Below the pieces are notes generated by a model. The model did not search any database and had not been told where the DNA came from. It was given only the letters and a program-made list of their open reading frames with translations. DNA of 21,750 bases. It comes from GWA2-44-9 sp964429675 (lineage in GTDB: Bacteria; Patescibacteriota; Minisyncoccia; 2-02-FULL-40-12; GWA2-44-9). Within the stretch, counting starts at the first letter, position 1; the number at the start of each line of letters is the position of its first letter. Location of the stretch: the NCBI GenBank assembly GCA_964429675.1, contig CAYSDF010000010.1, forward strand, positions 1-21,750. The letters run 5' to 3'. Below, one piece after another: positions 7,779-14,522 of this stretch. The position numbers were made by a program, and so were the translations under genes.

Positions 7779-8908
7779 TATTTACCCCATCTTGGGAATG
7801 GAGTGTCTTCAAGAATTTGCGAGAAGACATTTCGAACATCCTTCTTGTGGCGCATTTTAGGAACAAGCTTGATGCGATGATTGATAACGGATCCGGCCAC
7901 AGCTTTTACGTGTTCCGGCTTAACCATATCATCTCCGGCGAAAAAGGCCTCTATCATAGCCGCTGACTCTAAATGAAAATGAACTCGGGGCGAAGCGGCC
8001 TTTTCTTTTTGAATATTGGCCTGGACAAAATCAGTCAGACTGACAGGATTTTTTTGGACTTTGGGGTCCGGGTCTGTATTCCTAACAAGCTGCGTCTGAT
8101 ATATTGCCGCTTGCCTTGAAACTTTCATCGTATCAAATATGTACCTTGCGCAAGCATCCATCTCATAAAGATCAGTCACGGCTTCGATCTTTTTACCTAA
8201 TACATTGCAGGCCCTGATCATAGTCTCGTCTTCAAAAGATGGCCTGGGAAGTTCAAATGTTCTTGAGACCCTGTCCCAAAGAGCTTGGGGCGTAGGATAA
8301 GTGCCCTCTTCTTCTCCAAAAGGATTCTGAGTCAGAAAAACAGAGAACCACCTTGACCCGCTATTGTCTCTCAAGTCCCCCGAAATGGGATATAACGGGA
8401 GTGCTTGACGTAGTTCCACACCCGAGCCTAGGTTAACTCTCTGATTAGGTGGGGTCACAGATCTCTCTTCCATTGCTTCAATAAGCGCTGAGATGGTCTT
8501 GGGAGCAAGACGATTGTCTTCGTCGACAAGAAAAAGATTGCAGAAAATTGGTCCTGGAGAAAATACGATCTCTCTTTTACCATGAAGGTCCTCAAGAATG
8601 TCGTACCCACCTAAGATATCGGATACCTTAACATCGGGGGTACCCTGAATGCGGTTATGCTTAGCATCGATGCTTTCGCTTAAAGAGACGACGGAATCCG
8701 TCTTGCCTCGACCTGTGCCGCCAATCAGTAAAAAGTGGCCGGGCCCAGATAACTTTGTTTTCGTGATCTTATCGGAGTAGGATACTCTCATGAACTGGGA
8801 GTCAACGATCTGGCGCTGCACATCCTTAAGTCCGATAATCCATGTCTGACAATTTTCCAAAAGCCGGTCTCTAATCTGAAATACTCTTTCCTTAGTTATT
8901 GGTTCCAT
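7778..8908 (-). CDS. moxR: MoxR-family AAA+ ATPase
   Basis: This 376-residue AAA+ protein has Walker A GGTGRGKT (63-70), Walker B LFLVDE (125-130), the MoxR-type helix PKTISALIEAMEERSVT, and sensor-1 FLTQNP followed by EEEGTYPTPQALWDR. Canonical MoxR reads DEINRAP after Walker B; here it is DEDNRLAP, so a hydrophobic residue is replaced by Asp. An insertion of roughly 20 residues precedes sensor 1. MoxR ATPases act as chaperones with vWA and DUF58 partners, activating or inserting cofactors into target enzymes. In methanol oxidizers the homologue is MxaR. The start ATG has AAAGGA nine bases upstream and a strong promoter. It is first in a two-gene operon with the DUF58 gene; the vWA genes follow beyond the oppositely transcribed quinoprotein gene. 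Confidence 0.92.
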   Translation of the reverse strand: MEPITKERVFQIRDRLLENCQTWIIGLKDVQRQIVDSQFMRVSYSDKITKTKLSGPGHFLLIGGTGRGKTDSVVSLSESIDAKHNRIQGTPDVKVSDILGGYDILEDLHGKREIVFSPGPIFCNLFLVDEDNRLAPKTISALIEAMEERSVTPPNQRVNLGSGVELRQALPLYPISGDLRDNSGSRWFSVFLTQNPFGEEEGTYPTPQALWDRVSRTFELPRPSFEDETMIRACNVLGKKIEAVTDLYEMDACARYIFDTMKVSRQAAIYQTQLVRNTDPDPKVQKNPVSLTDFVQANIQKEKAASPRVHFHLESAAMIEAFFAGDDMVKPEHVKAVAGSVINHRIKLVPKMRHKKDVRNVFSQILEDTPFPRWGK

Positions 8909-8951
8909 CTTAACGTTCCTTTGACGATAATTTTAAAAAAACTTTGCTATA

Positions 8952-8980
8952 AATCTACAAGAATAGCAGATACGTGTCAA
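8952..8980 (-). promoter_or_regulatory. Promoter of the MoxR-DUF58 operon
   Basis: On the minus strand TTGACA (8980-8975), a 17-base spacer and TAGATT (8957-8952) lie 43 bases before the ATG at 8908. Confidence 0.7.
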
Positions 8981-9024
8981 GCGGACTGGGATAGCGGTGC
9001 GGCAGCCTATTTAAGCAAATAAAA

Positions 9025-9044
9025 AGCAGCCGTTATCGGCTGCT
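9025..9044 (-). terminator. Terminator overlapping the protease stop codon
   Basis: On the minus strand AGCAGCCG-ATAA-CGGCTGCT is followed by TTTTTATTT. The TAA stop of the protease gene (9035-9033) lies in the hairpin loop, and the 5' stem arm encodes the last residues. Confidence 0.9.
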
Positions 9045-9926
9045 TAGATGCAATCTGATCATTGCACGCTTTAACTCATCTACCGGTAAAAGATTCAGGG
9101 TAACTACGGGATAATAATGGAATTGGCCGTCAGGTTCTAAGACAGTTTGACCCTCGCTGGTCGATGCATTACTGTTGATGCCGATAACCTCTCCCCGCTC
9201 ATTAACGGTAGGCCCTCCGCTTAAACCCCCGAAGCTGATGACGTGGTCATCAAGCGCCCGAAGAGAATAGTTAATTTGGACGACTTCACCCATACCGTCT
9301 TCGGCCCGGCCTTTGATAGATGAATTCCTCAACAATACCCTAAGGTTAGTTACTTCGGCAGGCAGGTCATCATATGTGAACTCCTCTCTCTGATATTTAT
9401 TATGTAACATCTGACCTACCTTAATATTATAATACTGTTCGGTAATGAAAAGAATAACTTTACTCTTTTGGAGTTCTTCGGGATGAAGATGTATGCCGCG
9501 TATATAGGCTCTATCGCCTACGCTAACCGTGGCCGCTAAAGGATAGGACTCGGGAAAATCAGACGGATTAAAATCGCTTGTGATTACCAGGAAACCGACA
9601 TCTGTTATACTTTCATCGAACATTCTCTTGGCTTTATATACCTTGCCGCAAAAGAACAGCTTATATTCAACATCCATATTCACGACATGTCTGGCCGTTG
9701 AGAAGATGCCCTCTTTTTTGTCTACAAGAAATGCTGAGCCCATAATTGCTGCAACATCAAACATTCCATTTCTCTCTATAACCACGGACGCCACCGGTTC
9801 TTTGAATACACCTTTAACCGGATATGTTCCCGATTTCTGGTAGTCAGTAAGGTGGTTTTGGGGAGGTCCGCAACTCCAAGCCAAAAATAAAAATACTGGG
9901 GCGATCAAACTAAGCGCTTTCTTCAC
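9033..9926 (-). CDS. Trypsin-like serine protease lipoprotein
   Basis: This protein of about 297 residues starts at GTG 9926. That start has AGGAG six bases upstream and overlaps the upstream stop codon as GTGA; an upstream TTG at 9932 is too close to the ribosome site. A signal peptide ends in LAWSC, suggesting lipidation and export. The chymotrypsin-fold triad is visible: His in STARHVV, Asp in ITDVGF, Ser in GLSGGPTVNERGEVIGINS, which corresponds to GNSGGP. No PDZ domain follows, unlike DegP/HtrA. It is the second gene of an operon with the aminotransferase and is translationally coupled to it. The substrate is unknown, and the pairing with an amino-acid enzyme has no obvious functional reading. 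Confidence 0.82.
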   Translation of the reverse strand: MKKALSLIAPVFLFLAWSCGPPQNHLTDYQKSGTYPVKGVFKEPVASVVIERNGMFDVAAIMGSAFLVDKKEGIFSTARHVVNMDVEYKLFFCGKVYKAKRMFDESITDVGFLVITSDFNPSDFPESYPLAATVSVGDRAYIRGIHLHPEELQKSKVILFITEQYYNIKVGQMLHNKYQREEFTYDDLPAEVTNLRVLLRNSSIKGRAEDGMGEVVQINYSLRALDDHVISFGGLSGGPTVNERGEVIGINSNASTSEGQTVLEPDGQFHYYPVVTLNLLPVDELKRAMIRLHLSSR

Positions 9927-11143
9927 GAACAACTCCTTTTACTCCAATTCAGAAGCACTCCCTTTATTGTTGTGACGGCTAAGTCAATTTGCTCCCTGGT
10001 AACAATCAGCGGCGGGGCGATGCGTATCACATTTTCCCGCGTATCTTTACAAAGAATACGGGCCGCGAGCATCGCCTCACAAAAGCTTCGTCCGATTCTT
10101 TTACCACCTCTTAGCTCAATACCAATCATAAGACCCCTACCGCGAATATCTATTATGAATGGGCTCTTGATCTTCCTCAGTTCAGCCATAAAATAATTTC
10201 CCAGATCTCTAGCTCTTTCTGATAGTCGTTCTTCTGTCAAAACTGTGAGTGAAGCTACAGCCAAAGCACAGGCAAGAGGATTTCCTCCGAATGTGCTTCC
10301 GTGATCTCCGGGGTTTAAAACTCCCATTACATCTGGCCTTCCCAGAGTTACTGAAACTGGCGCTACGCCTCCGCCAAGAGCCTTGCCCAAAATTAATACA
10401 TCAGGCTGAATATCTTCGTACTGATAAGCCAGGTTGTAGCCTGTCCTACCTAAACCAGTTTGGATCTCATCAAGAACCAAAAGCACATTATATTTATCAC
10501 AAATCCTCCTAACTTCCCTAAGATATCCATCCGGAGGAATAATAATCCCTCCCTCTCCCTGTATAGGCTCGACTAAGAACGCGGCTGTATTTTTATTAAT
10601 GGAACGGCCCAACTCGTCGGGATCACCAAAAGGAATAATTTGAAGCCCCGGTGTAAACGGTCCGAAACCATCACGGTTCTGAAGATTATCAGAAGCACTA
10701 GTAATCGTTACCGTGCGGCCATGGAAGTTTGACGTAGCAAAAATAATTTCTGGAGACTTGATTTTCTTAACCTTATTGCCCCATTTACGGCTGACTTTGA
10801 TTGCAGTTTCAACCGCCTCAGCTCCACCGCTTGCCGGCAAGATACCTTTCATCCCACATAAATTAAATACAGACTGGACAAATTGCTCGTAAACATCCAC
10901 ATAGACCGCCCTGGAAGTAGTACCCAGGCGACGCACCTGATTAACTGCCGCCTCGATAATCCGAGGATGGCATTGGCCAAAGTTCTGAGCTGAATATGCT
11001 CCAAACATATCAAGATACTTTTTGCCCTCCACATCCCACAGCCAAATCCCCTCTCCTTTGGTTATTACAACCGGCAGAGGATAATAATTATTAGCCGAGA
11101 GTTTATCAATCTTCTCCATGATTTCCAGCGTGCGAATAAACAT
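9923..11143 (-). CDS. Class III aminotransferase, ornithine aminotransferase-like
   Basis: This 406-residue PLP enzyme starts at ATG 11143, which has AAGGA at proper spacing. An upstream in-frame start at 11209 would overlap the promoter and adds residues foreign to the family. The N-terminal NNYYPLPVVITKGEGIWLWD, the GAYSAQNFGQCHP and TTSRAVY motifs, GGAEAVETAIK, SNFHGRT and VEPIQGEGG are typical of ornithine-oxo-acid transaminase (RocD). The PLP Asp lies in LVLDEIQTGLGRTG (about 225), and the Schiff-base Lys is in LGKALGGG (about 254). The expected reaction is ornithine plus 2-oxoglutarate to glutamate semialdehyde plus glutamate. Acetylornithine or other omega-amine transaminase activity cannot be excluded. 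No other arginine or proline gene is in the window. Confidence 0.85.
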   Translation of the reverse strand: MFIRTLEIMEKIDKLSANNYYPLPVVITKGEGIWLWDVEGKKYLDMFGAYSAQNFGQCHPRIIEAAVNQVRRLGTTSRAVYVDVYEQFVQSVFNLCGMKGILPASGGAEAVETAIKVSRKWGNKVKKIKSPEIIFATSNFHGRTVTITSASDNLQNRDGFGPFTPGLQIIPFGDPDELGRSINKNTAAFLVEPIQGEGGIIIPPDGYLREVRRICDKYNVLLVLDEIQTGLGRTGYNLAYQYEDIQPDVLILGKALGGGVAPVSVTLGRPDVMGVLNPGDHGSTFGGNPLACALAVASLTVLTEERLSERARDLGNYFMAELRKIKSPFIIDIRGRGLMIGIELRGGKRIGRSFCEAMLAARILCKDTRENVIRIAPPLIVTREQIDLAVTTIKGVLLNWSKRSCS

Positions 11144-11187
11144 TGGCTTTTCCTTTTTGTAAAAGTTCTGATTGGGTATAAAACTAC

Positions 11188-11210
11188 ACCTGAAAAACGG
11201 CATTGTCAAT
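11188..11210 (-). promoter_or_regulatory. Divergent promoter of the aminotransferase-protease operon
   Basis: On the minus strand TTGACA (11210-11205) shares bases with the -35 of the uvrC promoter through the palindrome TTGTCAA/TTGACAA. After 17 bases the -10 reads TAGTTT, preceded by TG; it lies at the left edge of the coordinates given. The two promoters cannot be occupied at the same time. Confidence 0.55.
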
Positions 11211-11231
11211 CATCAATTTTTATTATATAAT
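11203..11231 (+). promoter_or_regulatory. uvrC promoter giving a near-leaderless mRNA
   Basis: TTGTCA (11203-11208), a 17-base spacer and a consensus TATAAT (11226-11231) are present. Transcription would begin about seven bases later, at or next to the GTG at 11240. Confidence 0.75.
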
Positions 11232-11239
11232 CTAACATC

Positions 11240-12589
11240 GTGACCAAGGAATATTTAAAGAAAAGAGTTAAAGAGCTGCCCACGGAGCCAGGAATATACA
11301 AGTTTCTGGGACCGAATCAAAAATGCCTTTATATCGGTAAGGCTTTGAATTTAAAAAACCGCCTCAACTCGTATCTAAAGACTGAAGATGTCCGGATACG
11401 CAAGATGGTATCATTAGCTGAATCCTTAAAGTTCCAAATCACCGGCTCTGACATCGAAGCCCTAATTTTAGAATCACAACTTATTAAAAAGTCTCGCCCT
11501 GAATTTAATATCGTAATGCGCGATGACAAACAGTACTTCTATGTTGGCTTTACAAATGATCAATTCCCCAAGATTTTCCTAACCCACCAACCAAGAGAAG
11601 TATCAAGTATCAAGGAACAAGTATTAAGGGGTTCGGGAGGCCTTAATACTAAATACTTAATACCTAATACCTATTATATCGGTCCCTTCACTGACGGTTC
11701 AGCCATTAAAACTACCTTGCGCTTGCTCCGCCGGATATTCCCCTACTGCACCTGCAAACAACTCCATAACAACTACTGCTTAAATTATCATATCGAAAAA
11801 TGTCCAGGATTTTGTTGTCTGAAAGACAATCCTGAGCGTAGTCGAAGGACTGCCGAATTTGCAACCTACAAAAAAAATATAAAATCAGTAAAAGACATCC
11901 TTAGTGGTAAAAGAAGCTCAGTCCTGGCTAATTTAGAAAAAGATATGGGAAGGATGGGCAGTCAGGGAAAGTTTGAAGAGGCATTGGAGCTACGAAATAA
12001 AATCGGCAAAATAAAGAGAGTTTTTCAAAACGCCCAGATACTACTTAATTCTAACCGCTTAGAAACCGAGGTTGATACGACAAAAGAAACTTTAGCTCTA
12101 CTTAAGAAGCAACTGGGGTTATCAAAAATACCGGACCGGATCGAAGCATATGACATATCAAATATCCATGGAACCAATGCTGTAGGATCAATGGTAGTTT
12201 TTACAAAAGGCTACCAGGATAAAAATGAGTACCGGAAGTTTAAGATTATCAGTAAAAATACCTCGGATGACACGGGTATGCTCAAAGAAGTTCTGAGCAG
12301 AAGATTTAATCATCCCGAGTGGCCTTATCCTGATTTAATATTGATTGACGGTGGGAAGGGCCAGCTTAATGCCGGAATCAGCGTAATACCTAAGAATATA
12401 AAAATAATTTCTATGGCCAAAAACGACAGGCATGTCGGGGAAAAGATATTTATCGCCGGACAGAAAGAACCAATATTTCTTTCAAAAATGCCTACCGATG
12501 TTAAAAATACCCTTCTTCGTATTGATTCTGAAGCTCACAGATTTGCGATCTCATTTTATCGAACACTACACAGAAAATTATTTCGTTAA
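11240..12589 (+). CDS. uvrC: UvrC-like excinuclease subunit, C-terminally short with repeat insertions
   Basis: This 449-residue protein carries the UvrC GIY-YIG nuclease (GIY at 18-20, YIG at 31-33). It then has the YIGPFTDGSA and RRIFPYCTCKQ region, a UVR helix pair (KDMGRMGSQGKFEEALELRNKI) and the RNase H-like nuclease (EAYDISNIHG, LILIDGGKGQLN). It ends at DSEAHRFAISFYRTLHRKLF. UvrC makes both incisions in UvrABC nucleotide excision repair. Full-length enzymes continue into a tandem helix-hairpin-helix, which is missing here. Two stretches look inserted: about 120-145, encoded by a tandem/inverted TATCAAG/TTAATAC sequence, and NPERSRR, encoded by CCTGAGCGTAGTCGAAGG. The GTG start is supported by a leaderless-type promoter and there is no Shine-Dalgarno. 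Confidence 0.9.
   Translation: MTKEYLKKRVKELPTEPGIYKFLGPNQKCLYIGKALNLKNRLNSYLKTEDVRIRKMVSLAESLKFQITGSDIEALILESQLIKKSRPEFNIVMRDDKQYFYVGFTNDQFPKIFLTHQPREVSSIKEQVLRGSGGLNTKYLIPNTYYIGPFTDGSAIKTTLRLLRRIFPYCTCKQLHNNYCLNYHIEKCPGFCCLKDNPERSRRTAEFATYKKNIKSVKDILSGKRSSVLANLEKDMGRMGSQGKFEEALELRNKIGKIKRVFQNAQILLNSNRLETEVDTTKETLALLKKQLGLSKIPDRIEAYDISNIHGTNAVGSMVVFTKGYQDKNEYRKFKIISKNTSDDTGMLKEVLSRRFNHPEWPYPDLILIDGGKGQLNAGISVIPKNIKIISMAKNDRHVGEKIFIAGQKEPIFLSKMPTDVKNTLLRIDSEAHRFAISFYRTLHRKLFR
11601..11671 (+). repeat. Intragenic repeat insertion in uvrC
   Basis: The sequence is built from TATCAAGTATCAAG and GTATTAAGG...CCTTAATAC (perfect 9-bp stem, 11621-11629 with 11641-11649), then TTAATACCTAATAC. It keeps the reading frame and encodes a segment absent from usual UvrC. 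Confidence 0.6.
11831..11848 (+). repeat. Short in-frame repeat CCTGAGCGTAGTCGAAGG in uvrC
   Basis: This 18-bp unit encodes PERSRR in a region where UvrC is otherwise variable. I recall the same unit as a dispersed repeat in uncultivated-phylum genomes; that is recollection, not a search. Confidence 0.5.
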
Positions 12590-12604
12590 CTCCTGGACGG
12601 GGTC

Positions 12605-12624
12605 CCTGCCTGCCGGCAGGCAGG
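12605..12624. repeat. 20-bp palindrome after uvrC
   Basis: CCTGCCTGCC followed by its exact reverse complement. The same unit, expanded to 40 bp, interrupts a tRNA-like sequence at 17631-17670. Confidence 0.85.
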
Positions 12625-12715
12625 CTGTCACCGCTTTACCCCATAAATACTCAGATTACTTCCGTCTTGATGGGGTCCCCAATCGGTGCCACCCCTTTCC
12701 TTTTTCCTAAACAAA

Positions 12716-12736
12716 AAGTCCCATATACTGGGACTT
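12716..12736 (-). terminator. Terminator of the metallo-beta-lactamase-fold gene
   Basis: On the minus strand AAGTCCCA...TGGGACTT is followed by TTTGTTT. The stem includes part of the TAA stop (12737-12735). Confidence 0.85.
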
Positions 12737-13595
12737 ACACTACTGCGAAGTCTTTCAGGCTCAATAGTTCAAAAGATTCGCTCACCGATACGGCCTGGTT
12801 TTCAAATCGTATAAGATCATCATCAGTCCTTGAGGGATCGTGATGGGTCAGGTAAATATTCCTCGGCCAGCTCTTGCAGTGGGCCGAGAGAGTCTCAGCA
12901 AGCATTTCAGGAGTTGAGTGGCCCCAACCCTTACGAGACACGGTTCGACTGCCCAAAGAGACTACGCCGTCATATTCATCTTGAGTATATTGAACATCAG
13001 CAATCAAGACATCGGCACCGGAGACAAAATTTCCATACTCCTGACGCAAAGGTCCTTCAGATATCAATTCATTGTCAGTGGCAATCACGATAACTTGTCC
13101 GTCGGGCAGAGTAAATCTATATCCGACACAGCCGCCGGGGTGATTCAGGCCAAGCGTGTCAACCCAAACATTTCCGGGGAGCTTAAGCCTCTGCGATATG
13201 CCTGCTCCAAAATATAAATACCCGACCGACTTAGACGGCGCCACAGGCCATGCCGAAGGGTCAAACCGCTCGTGGTATATCTTATCAAGCATTTTTACAC
13301 CGGGTAAAACTGGGGCTATAATTTCCTGAACAGTGTCTCCAAAAAGCAGCCCGTTAAGCTGGAGCCCTTCAAGGTGATCCGAATGGAAATGAGTTTGAAC
13401 GATGGTCGTTTCTGCAACCTTGTCATTAACCATCTCTTTAGCAACGACCTGAACCCCTGTACCGTTGTCAATGACAATACCGCGCCTATTGGCCCTATCG
13501 AGAAGCCCGAACGAGGTCGTCAGATGGCCAAAAATGGGCCGTGAATGAGCCGGCGTATTGCTTCCCGAACAACCGCCTACGATCAGTTCATACAT
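12735..13595 (-). CDS. Metallo-beta-lactamase-fold hydrolase
   Basis: This 286-residue protein of the metallo-beta-lactamase superfamily has IDNGTG, THFHSDHLEG (HxHxDH), NHPGG, IATDNE, GHST and LTHHDPSRTDD, so the two-zinc site appears complete. The opening GGCSGSNTPAHSRP resembles the GSxPxP start of cyclic-nucleotide phosphodiesterase and PhnP-like members, which hydrolyse phosphodiesters. There is no signal peptide, so it is cytoplasmic. The ATG at 13595 has AAAGGAGG six bases upstream, an excellent ribosome site, and a near-consensus promoter. It forms a single-gene unit with its own terminator. The substrate is not predictable from the sequence. Confidence 0.85.
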   Translation of the reverse strand: MYELIVGGCSGSNTPAHSRPIFGHLTTSFGLLDRANRRGIVIDNGTGVQVVAKEMVNDKVAETTIVQTHFHSDHLEGLQLNGLLFGDTVQEIIAPVLPGVKMLDKIYHERFDPSAWPVAPSKSVGYLYFGAGISQRLKLPGNVWVDTLGLNHPGGCVGYRFTLPDGQVIVIATDNELISEGPLRQEYGNFVSGADVLIADVQYTQDEYDGVVSLGSRTVSRKGWGHSTPEMLAETLSAHCKSWPRNIYLTHHDPSRTDDDLIRFENQAVSVSESFELLSLKDFAVV

Positions 13596-13632
13596 GCCCC
13601 GCCTCCTTTAAAAGAGCTAAACTGGCTCTGTG

Positions 13633-13660
13633 ATTTTAGCATTTTTATACAATATGTCAA
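13633..13660 (-). promoter_or_regulatory. Strong promoter of the metallo-beta-lactamase-fold gene
   Basis: On the minus strand consensus TTGACA (13660-13655), a 16-base spacer and TAAAAT (13638-13633), the latter extended by TGC. Confidence 0.8.
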
Positions 13661-13674
13661 TCCTATAGGCCCGG

Positions 13675-13703
13675 TTGAAATTTTAGAATATCAATGCTAC
13701 TAT
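13675..13703 (+). promoter_or_regulatory. Promoter for the membrane protein-secG genes
   Basis: TTGAAA (13675-13680), a 17-base spacer and TACTAT (13698-13703) with an extended TGC. It is divergent from the promoter at 13633-13660. Confidence 0.6.
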
Positions 13704-13719
13704 GTTATAAATCAATATG

Positions 13720-13796
13720 CCGGGTAGTAGAAGTTCCGACTACAACCTGGCTATAGCCAGGTTGTGCCTGCATTAATCGGAACTTTCACTACCCGG
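13720..13796 (+). repeat. Leader inverted repeat with nested hairpin
   Basis: A 20-bp stem with one mismatch (CCGGGTAGT..AAGTTCCGA, 13720-13739, with 13777-13796) encloses a perfect 10-bp hairpin (ACAACCTGGC-TATA-GCCAGGTTGT, 13742-13765). It ends one base before the ATG at 13798. No T-tract follows. Confidence 0.85.
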
Positions 13797-13797
13797 T

Positions 13798-14148
13798 ATG
13801 ATCCACTTCATTGTCAGAATATTGGGGAATTGCTTGGCTCTATTTGTAGCCAGGATGTTCGTCCAAGGATTTCACATAAACGGCGGTATTAAAGAATTTA
13901 TTTTAGCCGGTGTTATATTGGGTCTCCTTAATTTGATATTAAAGCCGGTTTTGAAGCTTATATCGATGCCCCTTATAATTCTGACTCTGGGAGTATTCAC
14001 ATTAGTATTAAATGCACTGATGCTATGGGCAGTTGATTATGTATTCGATTTTGTGGTAATAGATACCTTGTATGCCCTGGTCTGGGCAACAATAATAGTG
14101 ACAGTCGTAAACACGATAATATCGGCGATAACTAAAACAATTGATTAA
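13798..14148 (+). CDS. YvlD/phage-holin-4-type membrane protein
   Basis: This 116-residue protein has four predicted membrane segments (about 3-23, 30-48, 57-77 and 90-110). It carries the family signature LGLLNLILKPVLKLISMPLIILTLG, spanning about residues 40-64, seen in the superfamily IV 'phage holin' or YvlD family. Despite the name, chromosomal members are not lysis proteins, and their role in the cytoplasmic membrane is unknown. Its ATG sits at the foot of a long hairpin and no Shine-Dalgarno is seen. SecG starts three bases after its stop, so the two are co-transcribed. Confidence 0.85.
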   Translation: MIHFIVRILGNCLALFVARMFVQGFHINGGIKEFILAGVILGLLNLILKPVLKLISMPLIILTLGVFTLVLNALMLWAVDYVFDFVVIDTLYALVWATIIVTVVNTIISAITKTID

Positions 14149-14151
14149 CAT

Positions 14152-14361
14152 ATGACCCTAACTTACGTACAAATTGTAATTTCTGTTCTGCTGATTATAG
14201 CCATCTTGCTTCAGCAAAGAGGCACGGGCATGTCTTCAACCTTCGGAGGATCGTCCATGGAATACAGCACTAAAAGAGGAGCAGAAAAGATTATTTTTTA
14301 CTCTACCATAGGTTTGGTAGTTTTATTCTTAGCAGTTTCTATAGTTCGTCTGTTACTATAA
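14152..14361 (+). CDS. secG: Preprotein translocase subunit SecG
   Basis: This 69-residue SecG has two membrane helices (about 3-21 and 46-68). The conserved loop between them reads QQRGTGMSSTFGGSS...TKRGAEKIIFYST. SecG is the small stimulatory subunit of the SecYEG channel in the cytoplasmic membrane. The length is normal for the family. It follows the membrane protein gene by three bases. Confidence 0.93.
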   Translation: MTLTYVQIVISVLLIIAILLQQRGTGMSSTFGGSSMEYSTKRGAEKIIFYSTIGLVVLFLAVSIVRLLL

Positions 14362-14372
14362 ACCAACAGCGA

Positions 14373-14509
14373 CCCCGAACATTAATAACTGGATTTCATC
14401 CCGCCAGGGCGGGATCCAGTTATCAGTAAAGTTATAATAAAGAAGCAAATTTCTCGAAAGCATTAAGAAATGGACTTCTTTATTATAACTTTACCTTTAA
14501 TGTTCGGGG
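14373..14509 (+). repeat. Three-way-junction inverted-repeat element
   Basis: The closing stem CCCCGAACATTAA (14373-14385) pairs perfectly with 14497-14509. Inside are two side-by-side hairpins: 14386-14422 (AACTGGAT/ATCCAGTT around CCCGCC/GGCGGG) and 14426-14494. The latter is a perfect 20-bp stem with an inner TTTCT/AGAAA stem. It ends 13 bases before the next ATG. Confidence 0.88.
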
Positions 14510-14522
14510 CCCCGCGCTGCCC

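Noticed and set aside
12432..12710. 92-codon frame at the end of uvrC containing a SLPAGRQA stretch
   Set aside because: It runs out of frame through the RNase H-like domain of uvrC. The SLPAGRQA stretch is just the palindrome translated.
14373..14509. Known riboswitch or T-box before the binding-protein gene
   Set aside because: The stems are long and perfect, unlike riboswitch aptamers, and I see no conserved aptamer or T-box bases.
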